A DNA stretch of 62,000 nt from Symsagittifera roscoffensis (Eukaryota; Xenacoelomorpha; Acoela; Convolutidae): positions 10,429,088 to 10,491,087 of the forward strand of contig NC_087071.1 in the NCBI RefSeq assembly GCF_963678635.1, read 5' to 3'. The translations under genes were made by a program, and so were the position numbers. This document shows positions 45,690 through 56,058 of the stretch, in pieces (the first letter of the stretch is position 1; every line of letters begins with the position of its first letter). The notes below the pieces were generated by a model. It did no database searches. It was not told where the DNA came from and saw nothing but the letters and a program-made list of their open reading frames with translations.

Positions 45690-48600
45690 AGAAAGTCCAG
45701 ATGATGATGATATCTTCCCCTTTATCGTAGATGCAACCACTGATAGAGGACAGCATATATTTTGCAAAAATTTACTCTTAAATTTGTTTGAACCCGGAAT
45801 CAGTCCATGTAAAACAGAGTTCCCAGATGTAAAAATCAAAAGACAAATTATCGATCACTATCTAAAAAATATATGTAACCTAACACAACAATACGGAATC
45901 TACTCCATAGAATTCAACTCACCAAATCAGAATCACAATAAATATATAATTCAAACAGACGACCTTGATTTAGAATTTTCAAAAGTATTCTCAGAATATA
46001 TAAAAAGCATCCAATATCATAACTCACAAAGAGCAAACTCCATATTCACCAATGAAGTTTTTGCGATAATATATAGTTATATATCGATATTAGAAAACGA
46101 AATCCAGATACCAAATGTCTCACCGACAGAAACATCTAAACATTTAAGAGTACGACATGAAATCACACTAATCTCTAGTTTTCTAAATATAATTAAAGAA
46201 AGTTTCACGAAAGATGAAGTTTCCCAACATACAAAACACGACTTACAAAAAATTTTGGCATGGTTCATAATAGATTATTTCACACATAATATTGATTTTA
46301 TTTCACAAGCAAGAAAAAATTTTAGACCCCAAAACTCAAACGATGATACTGCCATCACAGAACAATCAGACTATGTTTGGGACCCCGAATGGTCTCATCC
46401 CGCATTCATAAACTTCCCACAATCAATCTCAAGTCAAGCAATAAGTACGATATCTTATGTAAGAGATTATGTAAGAGTAATACCATTAACCATTGATGCA
46501 ACACCATTAAACTATAATACATTCTTACCCGATATGCAAAATAATAGTTTAAACTCTACAGTCATACACAATGAAAACCTCAATGGAACTAGGAATCTTA
46601 CTCAACAAGATATCCAGACACCATCACACTTCATAAATGAAGAAATCGTACACACAACAACTACACAACAAAGTATTTCACCAATACGTCCCAACTTAAC
46701 AACACCAAGAAATACAAACCCTTCACAAACACAGGTAACCTTACAATCAACCGTTAAACCTTCGGTTGCCCCAGAATATTCACACATGGATTACCAAACA
46801 TACAGACCTATGACAATACCGCCAAAAACACGCAAAACGTTCACTAGAAACAATTTTGCAGACCATAATTATAATTACACACATCCATCAAAAACAAATT
46901 ATCAACCGCGAAAAAATTTTAGTAATTATACAAGATCTCGAAACTGGGATAACTCAATTGCACCACCTAATTCAGTAAATTTCCAAACAAATTTACATCC
47001 TCCACAGGATCGTAGTGAAAACTATCCATTTTTTCAACAAAATAAAAATAAAAAACAAACATCTTATCAAATGGATTACTTATCCTCAGATGATGATTTC
47101 TTACAACCAGATATATTTGCACCCTATAATCAAGAATATCGTGGACAAGGAATACAGAAACCACATACACATCATAGAATTTTTTCTCCACCACCAATAG
47201 ATACACAAAATCAACATCCAGTTCAGCAACAAAACCCAATTAATACACAATCTTTTCAACCAATTCAGCAACAAAACCCAATGATTGCAAACTCGTACCA
47301 ACCAACACAAATGCAAAATGAAATACCACTCCCATATTATCTTCAACAACACGAAATAACAAGAAATCAACTTTCAAATTTTTCTCAAATGCCAAATGCA
47401 GCAGAATCATTACAAATGACAATGAATCCATACCTTATGGGTGGATCATCAATAACATCAAATAAACCTTTAATGGTATTCACAGGAACAGACCCTGAAT
47501 ATTCTGTAGAAGACTATTTAAATGCAGTAACAGCAAATTTGATTTTAAATATAAGACCTGAACCAATTAATACGCCACTACATCAAAACTGGATACATCG
47601 ACGCACAGCGTTGATACAAACAACTTTAGATGGCGCAGCCCAAAAATGGTTTTCAATATTGCCTATAGAAATAAAATCAAAATGGAAAAGATTTACACAA
47701 GAATTTTCAAAAATGTTTGACTCCGAAAGAAACAAACAACAACAAAGAGTTTTATGTAATGAAATTCGCAGATTACCAAACGAAACTATCAAGCAATTAG
47801 CAGTACGAATCGAAACACTAGTTCGAAAAGCATATTCATTAAATACACATGACTATAAAAACACAAAGATGACAGAAATCTTAATGATGACCTTAACACC
47901 GCAATTAAGAAAAATAGCAATAAAAAAGAGAGCATCCCATCCTTCTTCAATTCGAGAACCCGATTTAGATTTTCGAAAACTAGTAGACAAACTAGAACAA
48001 GCAGAAATCACAATGAAACTCGAAGAAACGGGAAATCTGAAATTACAATACGTTAACAGAATTGAAACAGCTTCCACAAATATAAACAATATACAGGAAT
48101 CAGATACAGACCTCGTTGAAAAAATCACTGAAATACTCAATATTTACGAAAAACACCCAAACTTTAAAGGCAAACCATCTTTCAAAAAATGGTGTAATTA
48201 TTGCCGACGATACGGACATAGTATTTCTGAATGTAGACAAAAACAGCAAGACAATCAAAATAAACCTCAAAAATATAAAGAACCAAATAAATCATTCTAT
48301 CAATACATGAAAAAAGATCAAAATCTACCGAACAAAACTGTGTACAGCAACAACAGTTCAGGAAAACCACTCCCGAACAATACAAATTATACAAGAAATC
48401 AATCACCATATAACTCAAGTTATAGAGGAAGATCACCAGAACGAAGAAACACGCAAAATTCATCACAAAATCACTACAATAGACCAAATAGTCGAAATAA
48501 CTATTCCAGATCAAATTCAAATACACAACGATTTGTTTCTAGATCTAATTCCCAATCAAGAAATAATTACTATCCAAACAATCAATCACGAAATTCATCA

Positions 48601-51600
48601 TACAATAGAAATAGAAACTACTCCAATAATCGCAATAGAAGTTATTCAAACAACCGAAACCAGAATTACCCGAACAATCAATCAAGGAATAATTCATATA
48701 ATAGATCGAACTATAACAGACCAAACAATAATTACCAAAATAGATCGCGAAATAATTCACAAAATCGACACTCAAGTTATAATAATCGTTATAGAAATTA
48801 TTCCCAGTCACCACACCGGAATAATAATAACTATAATAATTCTAATAATCGCCACAGAAGTAGTACACCTAAACATCAAAGACATATCAATCAAGTACAA
48901 TCTAATCCAGAAACAACATCAGACCCTCCAGGTATTGATGACACAGTAACTGATACGTTACAACTCAATCAAATAAACTGTGGATCATCAGATTCAGAAA
49001 GCGATGCAGAAAACACTCTCTCCATCAATATGATAAAAGTCGAAAATGACTATGAACCTGTTATATATGAACAACCTTTTTCATCACACATATATGAGAA
49101 TCAATCAGAACTCCTTCACAATTATTATATTGAACCCGTCCATTCCACACCGACGACACAAAAAACTAATGAAATTAACACTACAAATCAATCCAATGAG
49201 AACGAAAAAACAAAATGCTTGAATACAAATCACATCTATCAAAACATACAAAAAGAACAACCCAAAGAAAAAATTTGTACAATACCATTTCTTTTAGAAA
49301 GTCCAAGAAGCAAAGAATTTCAACCACCAGATCTTGAAATTGATTTTTTAATTGATTCAGGAGCAGAATCAAATATAATAAACATTCCCACATGGAATGA
49401 AATAAAAACCTTACACCCAAAGCTAACACCTCTTGAAACCTCCAGCAAACTAGCAACAGCACAAGGATCAACATTAATAAACTACGGAAAAATTCAATTG
49501 TTTCTTCTCCCCACAAGAACAATGGAACAAAACAAAATTTTAACCAAACCATTTAAACAAATATTCCATATCACTGATATTAAATATAATATCATTGGAA
49601 TACCATTTATCTCTAAATATATACCAACAATCAACATATTGAATAGTAAAATATTAATCAAAGATAAATATACAAAAACAAAAGACACATCCCTAACATT
49701 TTTTCAAAGATTAAATAAACAACCACCATTCTTTTCAAAATTTTATCCAATATATAACCAACAGAGAAAACACCTGAAACCACTATCAGGAAACATCTAT
49801 AATTTTTCAATCAAACAAGTTCACCAATATGATAAAAAACAAAACAAACAAAAATTTTATATGTCAGATTTTGAATTCAAACCTATTCATAAGTTTTTCA
49901 AAATCACAATCTCATCAATAAAATATTTGAAAAACTCGAATTCAGATATTATTTCCTTACATGTATACAACAATACACCTTACCAAGTAACATTACGTTT
50001 AGGACTTTTAGGCTATTGCGAAACCAACGCTACAATATCACCAATACACGAAAAAGCATATCGTGTAAATAATATACTCCAATTACTAGATATTTGCCAA
50101 TCAACAATCCTTAATGAAGAATTATCTATAAATAATATAATAAGTAACGAAAACAGAAATACGGATTATTTCACAAAAACCCCATATTTCAAACCTACAT
50201 TCAACATAAGTAACTACACAGAGAATCAAAAGAAATTTTTAACAATGTTTAATTTCCAACATTCACAAATAACACAAGACGAATTTGAAAAACTAGCCAA
50301 ACAACTAATTAAATATTCATCAGTCTATGCAACATCCAAATTTGATGTTGGCAAAATCAGCTCATCACTACATCTCCCATTAAAACCAGACGCAGTTTTC
50401 AAAAAACAAAGAGCAAGTAAAGTACCAATTCACTTACACGATAAAGTAAACAGATTACCCGACATTTTAGAACAATACAACATTATATCACCAGTAAACA
50501 AAGAAGAACAACCAAAAGGCAACACATTTATCAACCCTGTTATCATTCTAGCCAAAGGAGAATCATTAAAAATTGTTCTCGATGCTAGATACCTCAACTC
50601 ACTCATAGATGAATCAAAGTGTAATTGGCCTATTGAACCAATACAAGTTATTTTAACAAAAATAAACGGAAAATATTTTACAACCGCAGATATGAATAGT
50701 GCATACAATCAAATGCCATTAGATGAACAATCACGACGTTTAACACAATTTGTTATTGGAAACCAACAATACGAATTCAACCGCTTATTCTATGGAATAT
50801 CCATAGGACCAGCAGCATTTTCAGCTTTTATGAGCAAAATTTTTCGACCACTAATACTCAAGAAAAACGCAATCACCTATTTAGACGATGTTTTTATGCA
50901 ATCACAGACAAAAGAGGAAATGTTCAATGTTTTAGAACAATACCACCAAATACTTCAGAACGAAAATCTGAAGGCCGCCCCCGATAAATCACACTTCTTT
51001 CTGACAAGAGTTAAATTCTTAGGACATAATATAGAAAGAAAAACAATCACTCCATTGAAATCACGTATAGACGCTATTCAAAAACTCCAACCACCAACAA
51101 GTAAAAAGAAAATCCAAGAATTCCTTGGAATGTTAAACTTTTTAAGCGAATATGTTTATAAAATGCAATTATATCTACGACCATTCTATAATATACTTAG
51201 ACAACAAAATAATTTTGAATGGAATACAGAACATCAAGCACGATTTGAAGAAATTAAAAAACTTCTAACTGAACAAATTTCAAACACAATTCCAGACTCA
51301 AATCAACCATTTTATGCAATGTGCGATGCTTCGAACTTTGGCATCGGCGCAGCATTATTACAATCACATAATGGTACAAATAAAATGAACCTCATATCAG
51401 CAAATTCTCGATTATTCACTCAAGCAGAGCTACGACTCTCAACTCTAATGAGAGAATGTACAGCCATAATATATACACTAACAGAATACGAATTTCTGAT
51501 ACTTGGATCAAAACATCCCACAGTTCTATTCACAGACCATAAACCAATCATCTTTCTTTTTACACAAAAGTCTAATCCAAACCACCGAGTTTATAGATTT

Positions 51601-51603
51601 TAA
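45664..51603 (+). CDS. gag-pol: Gag-Protease-RT-RNase H polyprotein (stopped in RNase H)
   Basis: One continuous frame of 1979 codons with a good start context (AAAAATG). Residues 1-220 form a helical N-terminal region; 300-600 are Gln/Asn/Pro-rich; about 605-800 resemble a Ty3-type capsid (FTGTDPEYSVEDYL, LDGAAQKWF). A CCHC zinc knuckle lies at 844-857 (CNYCRRYGHSISEC). Residues 900-1095 are an Arg/Asn/Ser/Tyr low-complexity tract. The protease has its active site at D1231 (LIDSGAES). RT follows at about 1500-1790 with TADMNSAYNQMP and catalytic YLDD at 1739-1742, then RNase H with D1888 and TDHKP near 1958. Gag and Pol share one frame, so Gag:Pol ratio is not set by frameshifting unless the layout is altered here. 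A TAA at 51601 interrupts RNase H, and the same frame continues past it. The protein would build particles and copy the RNA genome. Confidence 0.93.
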   Translation: MSSRHTPGEESPDDDDIFPFIVDATTDRGQHIFCKNLLLNLFEPGISPCKTEFPDVKIKRQIIDHYLKNICNLTQQYGIYSIEFNSPNQNHNKYIIQTDDLDLEFSKVFSEYIKSIQYHNSQRANSIFTNEVFAIIYSYISILENEIQIPNVSPTETSKHLRVRHEITLISSFLNIIKESFTKDEVSQHTKHDLQKILAWFIIDYFTHNIDFISQARKNFRPQNSNDDTAITEQSDYVWDPEWSHPAFINFPQSISSQAISTISYVRDYVRVIPLTIDATPLNYNTFLPDMQNNSLNSTVIHNENLNGTRNLTQQDIQTPSHFINEEIVHTTTTQQSISPIRPNLTTPRNTNPSQTQVTLQSTVKPSVAPEYSHMDYQTYRPMTIPPKTRKTFTRNNFADHNYNYTHPSKTNYQPRKNFSNYTRSRNWDNSIAPPNSVNFQTNLHPPQDRSENYPFFQQNKNKKQTSYQMDYLSSDDDFLQPDIFAPYNQEYRGQGIQKPHTHHRIFSPPPIDTQNQHPVQQQNPINTQSFQPIQQQNPMIANSYQPTQMQNEIPLPYYLQQHEITRNQLSNFSQMPNAAESLQMTMNPYLMGGSSITSNKPLMVFTGTDPEYSVEDYLNAVTANLILNIRPEPINTPLHQNWIHRRTALIQTTLDGAAQKWFSILPIEIKSKWKRFTQEFSKMFDSERNKQQQRVLCNEIRRLPNETIKQLAVRIETLVRKAYSLNTHDYKNTKMTEILMMTLTPQLRKIAIKKRASHPSSIREPDLDFRKLVDKLEQAEITMKLEETGNLKLQYVNRIETASTNINNIQESDTDLVEKITEILNIYEKHPNFKGKPSFKKWCNYCRRYGHSISECRQKQQDNQNKPQKYKEPNKSFYQYMKKDQNLPNKTVYSNNSSGKPLPNNTNYTRNQSPYNSSYRGRSPERRNTQNSSQNHYNRPNSRNNYSRSNSNTQRFVSRSNSQSRNNYYPNNQSRNSSYNRNRNYSNNRNRSYSNNRNQNYPNNQSRNNSYNRSNYNRPNNNYQNRSRNNSQNRHSSYNNRYRNYSQSPHRNNNNYNNSNNRHRSSTPKHQRHINQVQSNPETTSDPPGIDDTVTDTLQLNQINCGSSDSESDAENTLSINMIKVENDYEPVIYEQPFSSHIYENQSELLHNYYIEPVHSTPTTQKTNEINTTNQSNENEKTKCLNTNHIYQNIQKEQPKEKICTIPFLLESPRSKEFQPPDLEIDFLIDSGAESNIINIPTWNEIKTLHPKLTPLETSSKLATAQGSTLINYGKIQLFLLPTRTMEQNKILTKPFKQIFHITDIKYNIIGIPFISKYIPTINILNSKILIKDKYTKTKDTSLTFFQRLNKQPPFFSKFYPIYNQQRKHLKPLSGNIYNFSIKQVHQYDKKQNKQKFYMSDFEFKPIHKFFKITISSIKYLKNSNSDIISLHVYNNTPYQVTLRLGLLGYCETNATISPIHEKAYRVNNILQLLDICQSTILNEELSINNIISNENRNTDYFTKTPYFKPTFNISNYTENQKKFLTMFNFQHSQITQDEFEKLAKQLIKYSSVYATSKFDVGKISSSLHLPLKPDAVFKKQRASKVPIHLHDKVNRLPDILEQYNIISPVNKEEQPKGNTFINPVIILAKGESLKIVLDARYLNSLIDESKCNWPIEPIQVILTKINGKYFTTADMNSAYNQMPLDEQSRRLTQFVIGNQQYEFNRLFYGISIGPAAFSAFMSKIFRPLILKKNAITYLDDVFMQSQTKEEMFNVLEQYHQILQNENLKAAPDKSHFFLTRVKFLGHNIERKTITPLKSRIDAIQKLQPPTSKKKIQEFLGMLNFLSEYVYKMQLYLRPFYNILRQQNNFEWNTEHQARFEEIKKLLTEQISNTIPDSNQPFYAMCDASNFGIGAALLQSHNGTNKMNLISANSRLFTQAELRLSTLMRECTAIIYTLTEYEFLILGSKHPTVLFTDHKPIIFLFTQKSNPNHRVYRF

Positions 51604-53910
51604 CTAATTTTAATGAAATTCCCAAACTTACATATAGTTTGGACCGCAGGAAAAAATCTTGCATTACCAGACACATTAAGTCGAAATACGCCACCTGAAT
51701 TACTTACACGTAAAACCACAGTTGAAATACCCAAAAATATAAAATTCTACCTTGCAGAAAATGAAACATCACCCCGATTAGAATGCAAATATGCAGTAAA
51801 AACTGACGTTGAACAATCACAAATAAACAATCTACAACACTTCCCACTTTATTTAGATTGTCAAAATAATCACTATGAAGTTGATCTACTTGGAACATCA
51901 ACTTTTAAACCAATCCCATATTCACAATGGATAAAAAATAACACCCAACAAAAAAGAGTAAAACCACACTCGCATAAAAAGACCGTTTTCCACTAATTGA
52001 AAAAGAAAATTTAACTGATAAAATAAACTTATCAGGACCACAAACAAACGATTCAAAATACACAATAAATCAAGTTTTTGACCTCCATGACCCACTTGAT
52101 ACAATACCCTTATCTAAATTAGAAATTGAAAACTTTTTTCTCCCCCCAACAGAAACAATTACAATTTCAACACTGAAACAATATCAAAACCTTGACCCAG
52201 TAATTCGACAACTGAAATCATGGCACAAATATAAAACTAAACCTATCAAAGCAGATTCAACTATTCTAGGAAACAAAACACTCCTCCGATATTTTCGAAA
52301 ATTCAATAATACAACAATTAACGAAAACACAGACCTTCTAGAATACAAACTAAATGAATCTACAGTTCCCTGTCTCCCTTTAAGTATGATTTTCATAGCT
52401 TTTAATATTTCACATACACAAAATATTAAAGGACACTCTGGATCAGAGAAAACATATTCAAATTTTATACAAAACTTTTATTTCCCAAATGCACCAATTT
52501 GGATAAAAGTACTATGCAATGACTGTATAGTATGTCAACTGAATAAACCTTACCCAAATCAAAAGCAAATAGCACAAAAACAAGATTTTAAAGGACAAAG
52601 TTTGTACTTTAATCATCGTATCTCATTTGATACCAAAGGACCAATTTCACCCTCATCCGAAGGAAACTCCTACATTATGGTAATTGTTGACGCATTTACA
52701 CATTATGTAGCACTTAACCCAGTACCACATTGTAACGCTTATTACGCTTACACAACACTCTATGAACACTGGATAGCAAAATTCGGACTACCAGAAATTT
52801 TAGTTACAGACAACGGTACAGAATTCATAAATAATGAAATCATCACACTATGTCATTTATATAACATTAAACACAAACCTACGTACATCTCACGCACCTT
52901 GGACAAACGGCTTAGTCGAAGGTATGAACCGTTCATTACAAGAATATCTCAGATGTATCATCAATGGCAATGATACAAGATATACCGAATGGTCAGCAGA
53001 TGTAAAACTATTTCCCTTAGCATATAATTCACAAATCACGACAACTTTAGGAATGTCACCATATGAAATGGTTTTTAACCAAAAGCCACGCAAACCAATA
53101 ATGTTTACAGCAAACTCTCATAAAAACGCACAAGGTTATTGTCAACCAAATAAAGACTCAATTTGCTATAACCTACCATTACATACACACGATGAAGATC
53201 ATTTTCATCACCCACAAATTCTTAAACTAGCCTCCGGTACACACACCGAATGGATTTTAAACAGAGATAAAAAACACAATGAAATTTACCAAAAAGTAAC
53301 AAAAAAGTTGTTACAAAGGCAAAATATTAATGAACAAATAAATTCACGCTTTACACCAGCCTCCGATTTAAAAATTGGAACATTTGTTTTAATACCCAAT
53401 TTTAATACTCAAAAAGGAATTTCAAAAAAATTACAACCCCTTCGTAAAGGACCATACCAAATAATTGCAAAACCCACTGACGTCACATATAAAATCACCG
53501 ACTCAGACAAAAAAGAAATCGTTCAACACCGAAATAACCTATTACCTTATTATCCAAAAGAATACGCACTCCGCGAACTAACTCAATTATATTCTTTTAC
53601 AGGTTTACAAGTTATTCAAAATGACCCACATACGGAAAATACAACAAAGGAACAAAATGATATTCACCTCGGAAATCAAAATACAAAATCAACCACCACA
53701 AAAAACAATACAAAAAAGCTAGATCAAAATACATCTCAAAAAGAAAGAAAAAGTAGAAAAATGACAGAACAAATAATACCCCAAGAACAAATCGACAAAT
53801 CAGAACATAGAGAGTCTTCACGACTTAGAAATCAACCACGTAAAAATTATAAATTATTCATCCCACAATCTAAAATATTAAAGAAAGTTGAATTTCAAAA
53901 ACAACTTTAA
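51604..53910 (+). pseudogene. pol: Pol continuation: RNase H end and integrase, broken
   Basis: The gag-pol frame reopens after the TAA and runs to 51996 with the RNase H end (WTAGKNLALPDTLSRN). Reading passes to another phase from about 51985 to 52973 and returns to the first phase from about 52900 to 53910. The middle piece has an HHCC module (ISHTQNIKGH, CNDCIVC) and the first two catalytic Asp residues, in ISFDTKG and LVTDNGTEF. The last piece has the catalytic Glu in NGLVEGMN. The second Asp and Glu codons are 109 nt apart, one more than a D-x35-E spacing allows, so a 1-nt change lies between them. A GPY-type module (RKGPYQII) and a basic tail follow. Integrase would insert the cDNA, but this copy needs help in trans. 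Confidence 0.88.
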
Positions 53911-54503
53911 TTCTACATTTAATAATCTTTGCACCTCTGAAACATTTTACACTTTCATTTTTCAAAATAACATGCTGACAAACAAGCAGCGATTCTAGTT
54001 CATAATTAGCCAATAGGATTCATCCAATCCGTCACCTTCTATAACTTTAACACAAACCAACTAGACGAAAAATATTAAACTCCAGGCATATCTATAACTG
54101 TAACTCTACGACCTCCAGGTCAAAAATAAGCAAACCACTCCAACTTGACAACTAAAATAAGTATCACCATAATATCATAACCCTCCCTTATCTAATAAAC
54201 CAAAGATCAACAATATTTCCCCAACTCAGACCTCAAATATCCCCCAAACAAATATGTTAAATTAGCCTAAAGTAAAAGAACGACCATTTTATTTAGCCTA
54301 AAGTATAAAAATCTCAAAAATACCCCAGATCACTTGACAAATGAAAATAAAGACAAAGAAGACCTCCCGATCACCATAAAAATTGCCCCCAACAATTTTT
54401 CACAAAACTCAACCCACTTGTCAAAAAACTAATAAATAATCCGACCACACTTGAAAATTGCCCCAAACAACAAAAAATATTCGATCACGAAGTCATTTCT
54501 TAA
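53911..54503 (+). other. Intergenic region with repeated motifs
   Basis: No frame is supported. TTAGCCTAAAGTA occurs twice (about 54262 and 54294), and AAAATTGCCCC-AACAA occurs twice (about 54380 and 54453). A role in subgenomic expression is possible but unproven. Confidence 0.35.
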
Positions 54504-54734
54504 ATGCTCTTCTATCAAACAGTCACCAAAATTATCACAAACCTCAAACAATTTTTTACGATACTTAAAACTTTCATAATATTTCTTTTTGATATCCTTG
54601 AACCTTTTCTAATAATCTTAATCATTTTTTGTAATATTTTTTTAATTTTCTACACTATATTCGAACTATTTCTCCAACTTTCAAAAACCCTTGATTATAT
54701 CCACAGGTACGATTTATTCAACTTGTCTAAATGA
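54504..54734 (+). CDS. Small membrane protein 1 (76 aa)
   Basis: ATG-started frame of 76 residues. Residues about 20-60 are strongly hydrophobic (FIIFLFDILEPFLIILIIF, then FLIFYTIFELF), enough for one or two membrane spans, with a short charged C-terminus (HRYDLFNLSK). Its TGA overlaps the next ATG in ATGA at 54731-54734. The size and hydrophobicity resemble viral ion-channel or membrane-remodelling proteins, but I recognise no family. It sits between pol and env. AT-rich DNA can give hydrophobic frames by chance; the stop-start overlap and position argue for a real gene. Confidence 0.45.
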   Translation: MLFYQTVTKIITNLKQFFTILKTFIIFLFDILEPFLIILIIFCNIFLIFYTIFELFLQLSKTLDYIHRYDLFNLSK

Positions 54735-54919
54735 TACGAACTATTTTCAGTAGAACTGATATTTTTCTACTATTCGTAATTTTCATAACATTTCTATCAT
54801 CCCTCATTTTGACAATATGCAAATGTATAAAGAAAGCAATCATCACATTTGCTCTAGCAACAATCCTCCTAATTCTTTTCTTAGAAGAATACTATAATAA
54901 ACATAAACTTTTTCACTAA
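54731..54919 (+). CDS. Small membrane protein 2 (62 aa)
   Basis: ATG-started frame of 62 residues, overlapping the previous stop as ATGA. Two hydrophobic stretches (IFLLFVIFITFLSSLILTIC and ITFALATILLILFL) flank a short basic hinge (KCIKKA), suggesting a two-span hairpin with a charged tail (EEYYNKHKLFH). The overlap suggests translation by termination-reinitiation after small protein 1. The function is unknown; a viroporin-like role is conceivable. Confidence 0.45.
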   Translation: MIRTIFSRTDIFLLFVIFITFLSSLILTICKCIKKAIITFALATILLILFLEEYYNKHKLFH

Positions 54920-54927
54920 AAGAATAG

Positions 54928-56058
54928 ACCAAAAAGCTATCAAAAATTGCTACCCAACAGTCACAAAGTCAGTCTTCACCGACATCATCCCAAGATAACC
55001 CAACAACACCAACTACCCAAAATCCTCAAACATCTACACGAATTTCCTTTCAAGATAACCCATACACTTTTGAAGAACGACACGCTCGTTTATCAGAACC
55101 ACTAGAACCAGTTCAACGACAAGCACCTCTAAGTGAACCAACATATAACTTATACCCAACACTACCACAAGAATTAAGTAGAATAAGAAATCCTAGTCAA
55201 AACCAAAATACAGTCGAAATAAATAGACAAATTATACATCCTCGACGAAACAGAAATTTTCAAACTCCCCGAGTTCATTTTGAAATACCTCAATCCCCAT
55301 CACAAAACACTCCAGAAAACCCCATTGGTATATTACCAGAAACCCCTACGCTTCTTTCACAACGTAGCCCCTCAAGCTTACCATCAGATTATTTAGGTTC
55401 AACACCAACATCTGAACAAATACGTGAAAATCCCTTTAACCCCCCAAACCAGGCATCACGACTACCATATTGGACAACACATTCATTTACACAAGGTGAA
55501 CTAAATTTAGTCAATGATCCAATAGATATTTCTACGGATACAACAACATCCTCATCACTACCATAAACATTATCACTACCATCAACAGCATCAATAAGCC
55601 AGATTTCACCACCACCTTTTAACTTAAATTTCCCAAATAACCTCGACGCTAGATATCGAGAACAATCATCAATAAATATCCCTTTAAGACTAGATTGGAA
55701 TACATTTACAGCACCTCCACCATTATTTGGACAACATCTAGAAGGTAATCGCCTTCACAACTGGGCACTTTATAGATTACAATACCGACAAGACATTCAC
55801 GACGATATCCGTGATCACAATATCCAAATACTCCAACAAAACAGTTTACAATTAAAGTTTGAAATCACAGTTAAATTAAACAACATTACTCAACATCCCT
55901 ACCCATTAAATCCACCAAACATAACAGCTCAATCACTACCACCACCATTTATAACCACTGAAGTAATATATAAATACGACAGATATACCAAAAAGACAAT
56001 TGGTTACATCACATTTTATAACCCATACTCAGGATTATCATACACATGTATATTCTAA
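54928..56058 (+). pseudogene. AUG-less Pro/Ser-rich frame before env, one stop
   Basis: Frame open from 54928 to 55563, a TAA at 55564-55566, then open again in the same phase to a TAA at 56056-56058, about 376 codons in all. There is no ATG in the first part. The first two thirds are rich in Pro, Ser, Gln and Thr (QRQAPLSEPTYNLYPTLP, PETPTLLSQRSPSSLPSDY). The last third looks folded (IPLRLDWNTFTAPPPLFGQH, LQLKFEITVKL, IGYITFYNPYSGLSY). It overlaps the env start by 13 nt. Coherent composition over 1.1 kb argues for a gene that lost function by one nonsense change, perhaps translated from a spliced or non-AUG start. No family is recognised. Confidence 0.5.

Noticed and set aside
48533-48949. 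138-codon frame overprinted on the Gag low-complexity tract
   Set aside because: Composition simply mirrors the repetitive codons of the gag frame; no separate signal.
45642-53821. Minus-strand frames opposite gag-pol
   Set aside because: All are shadows of the G-poor coding strand.
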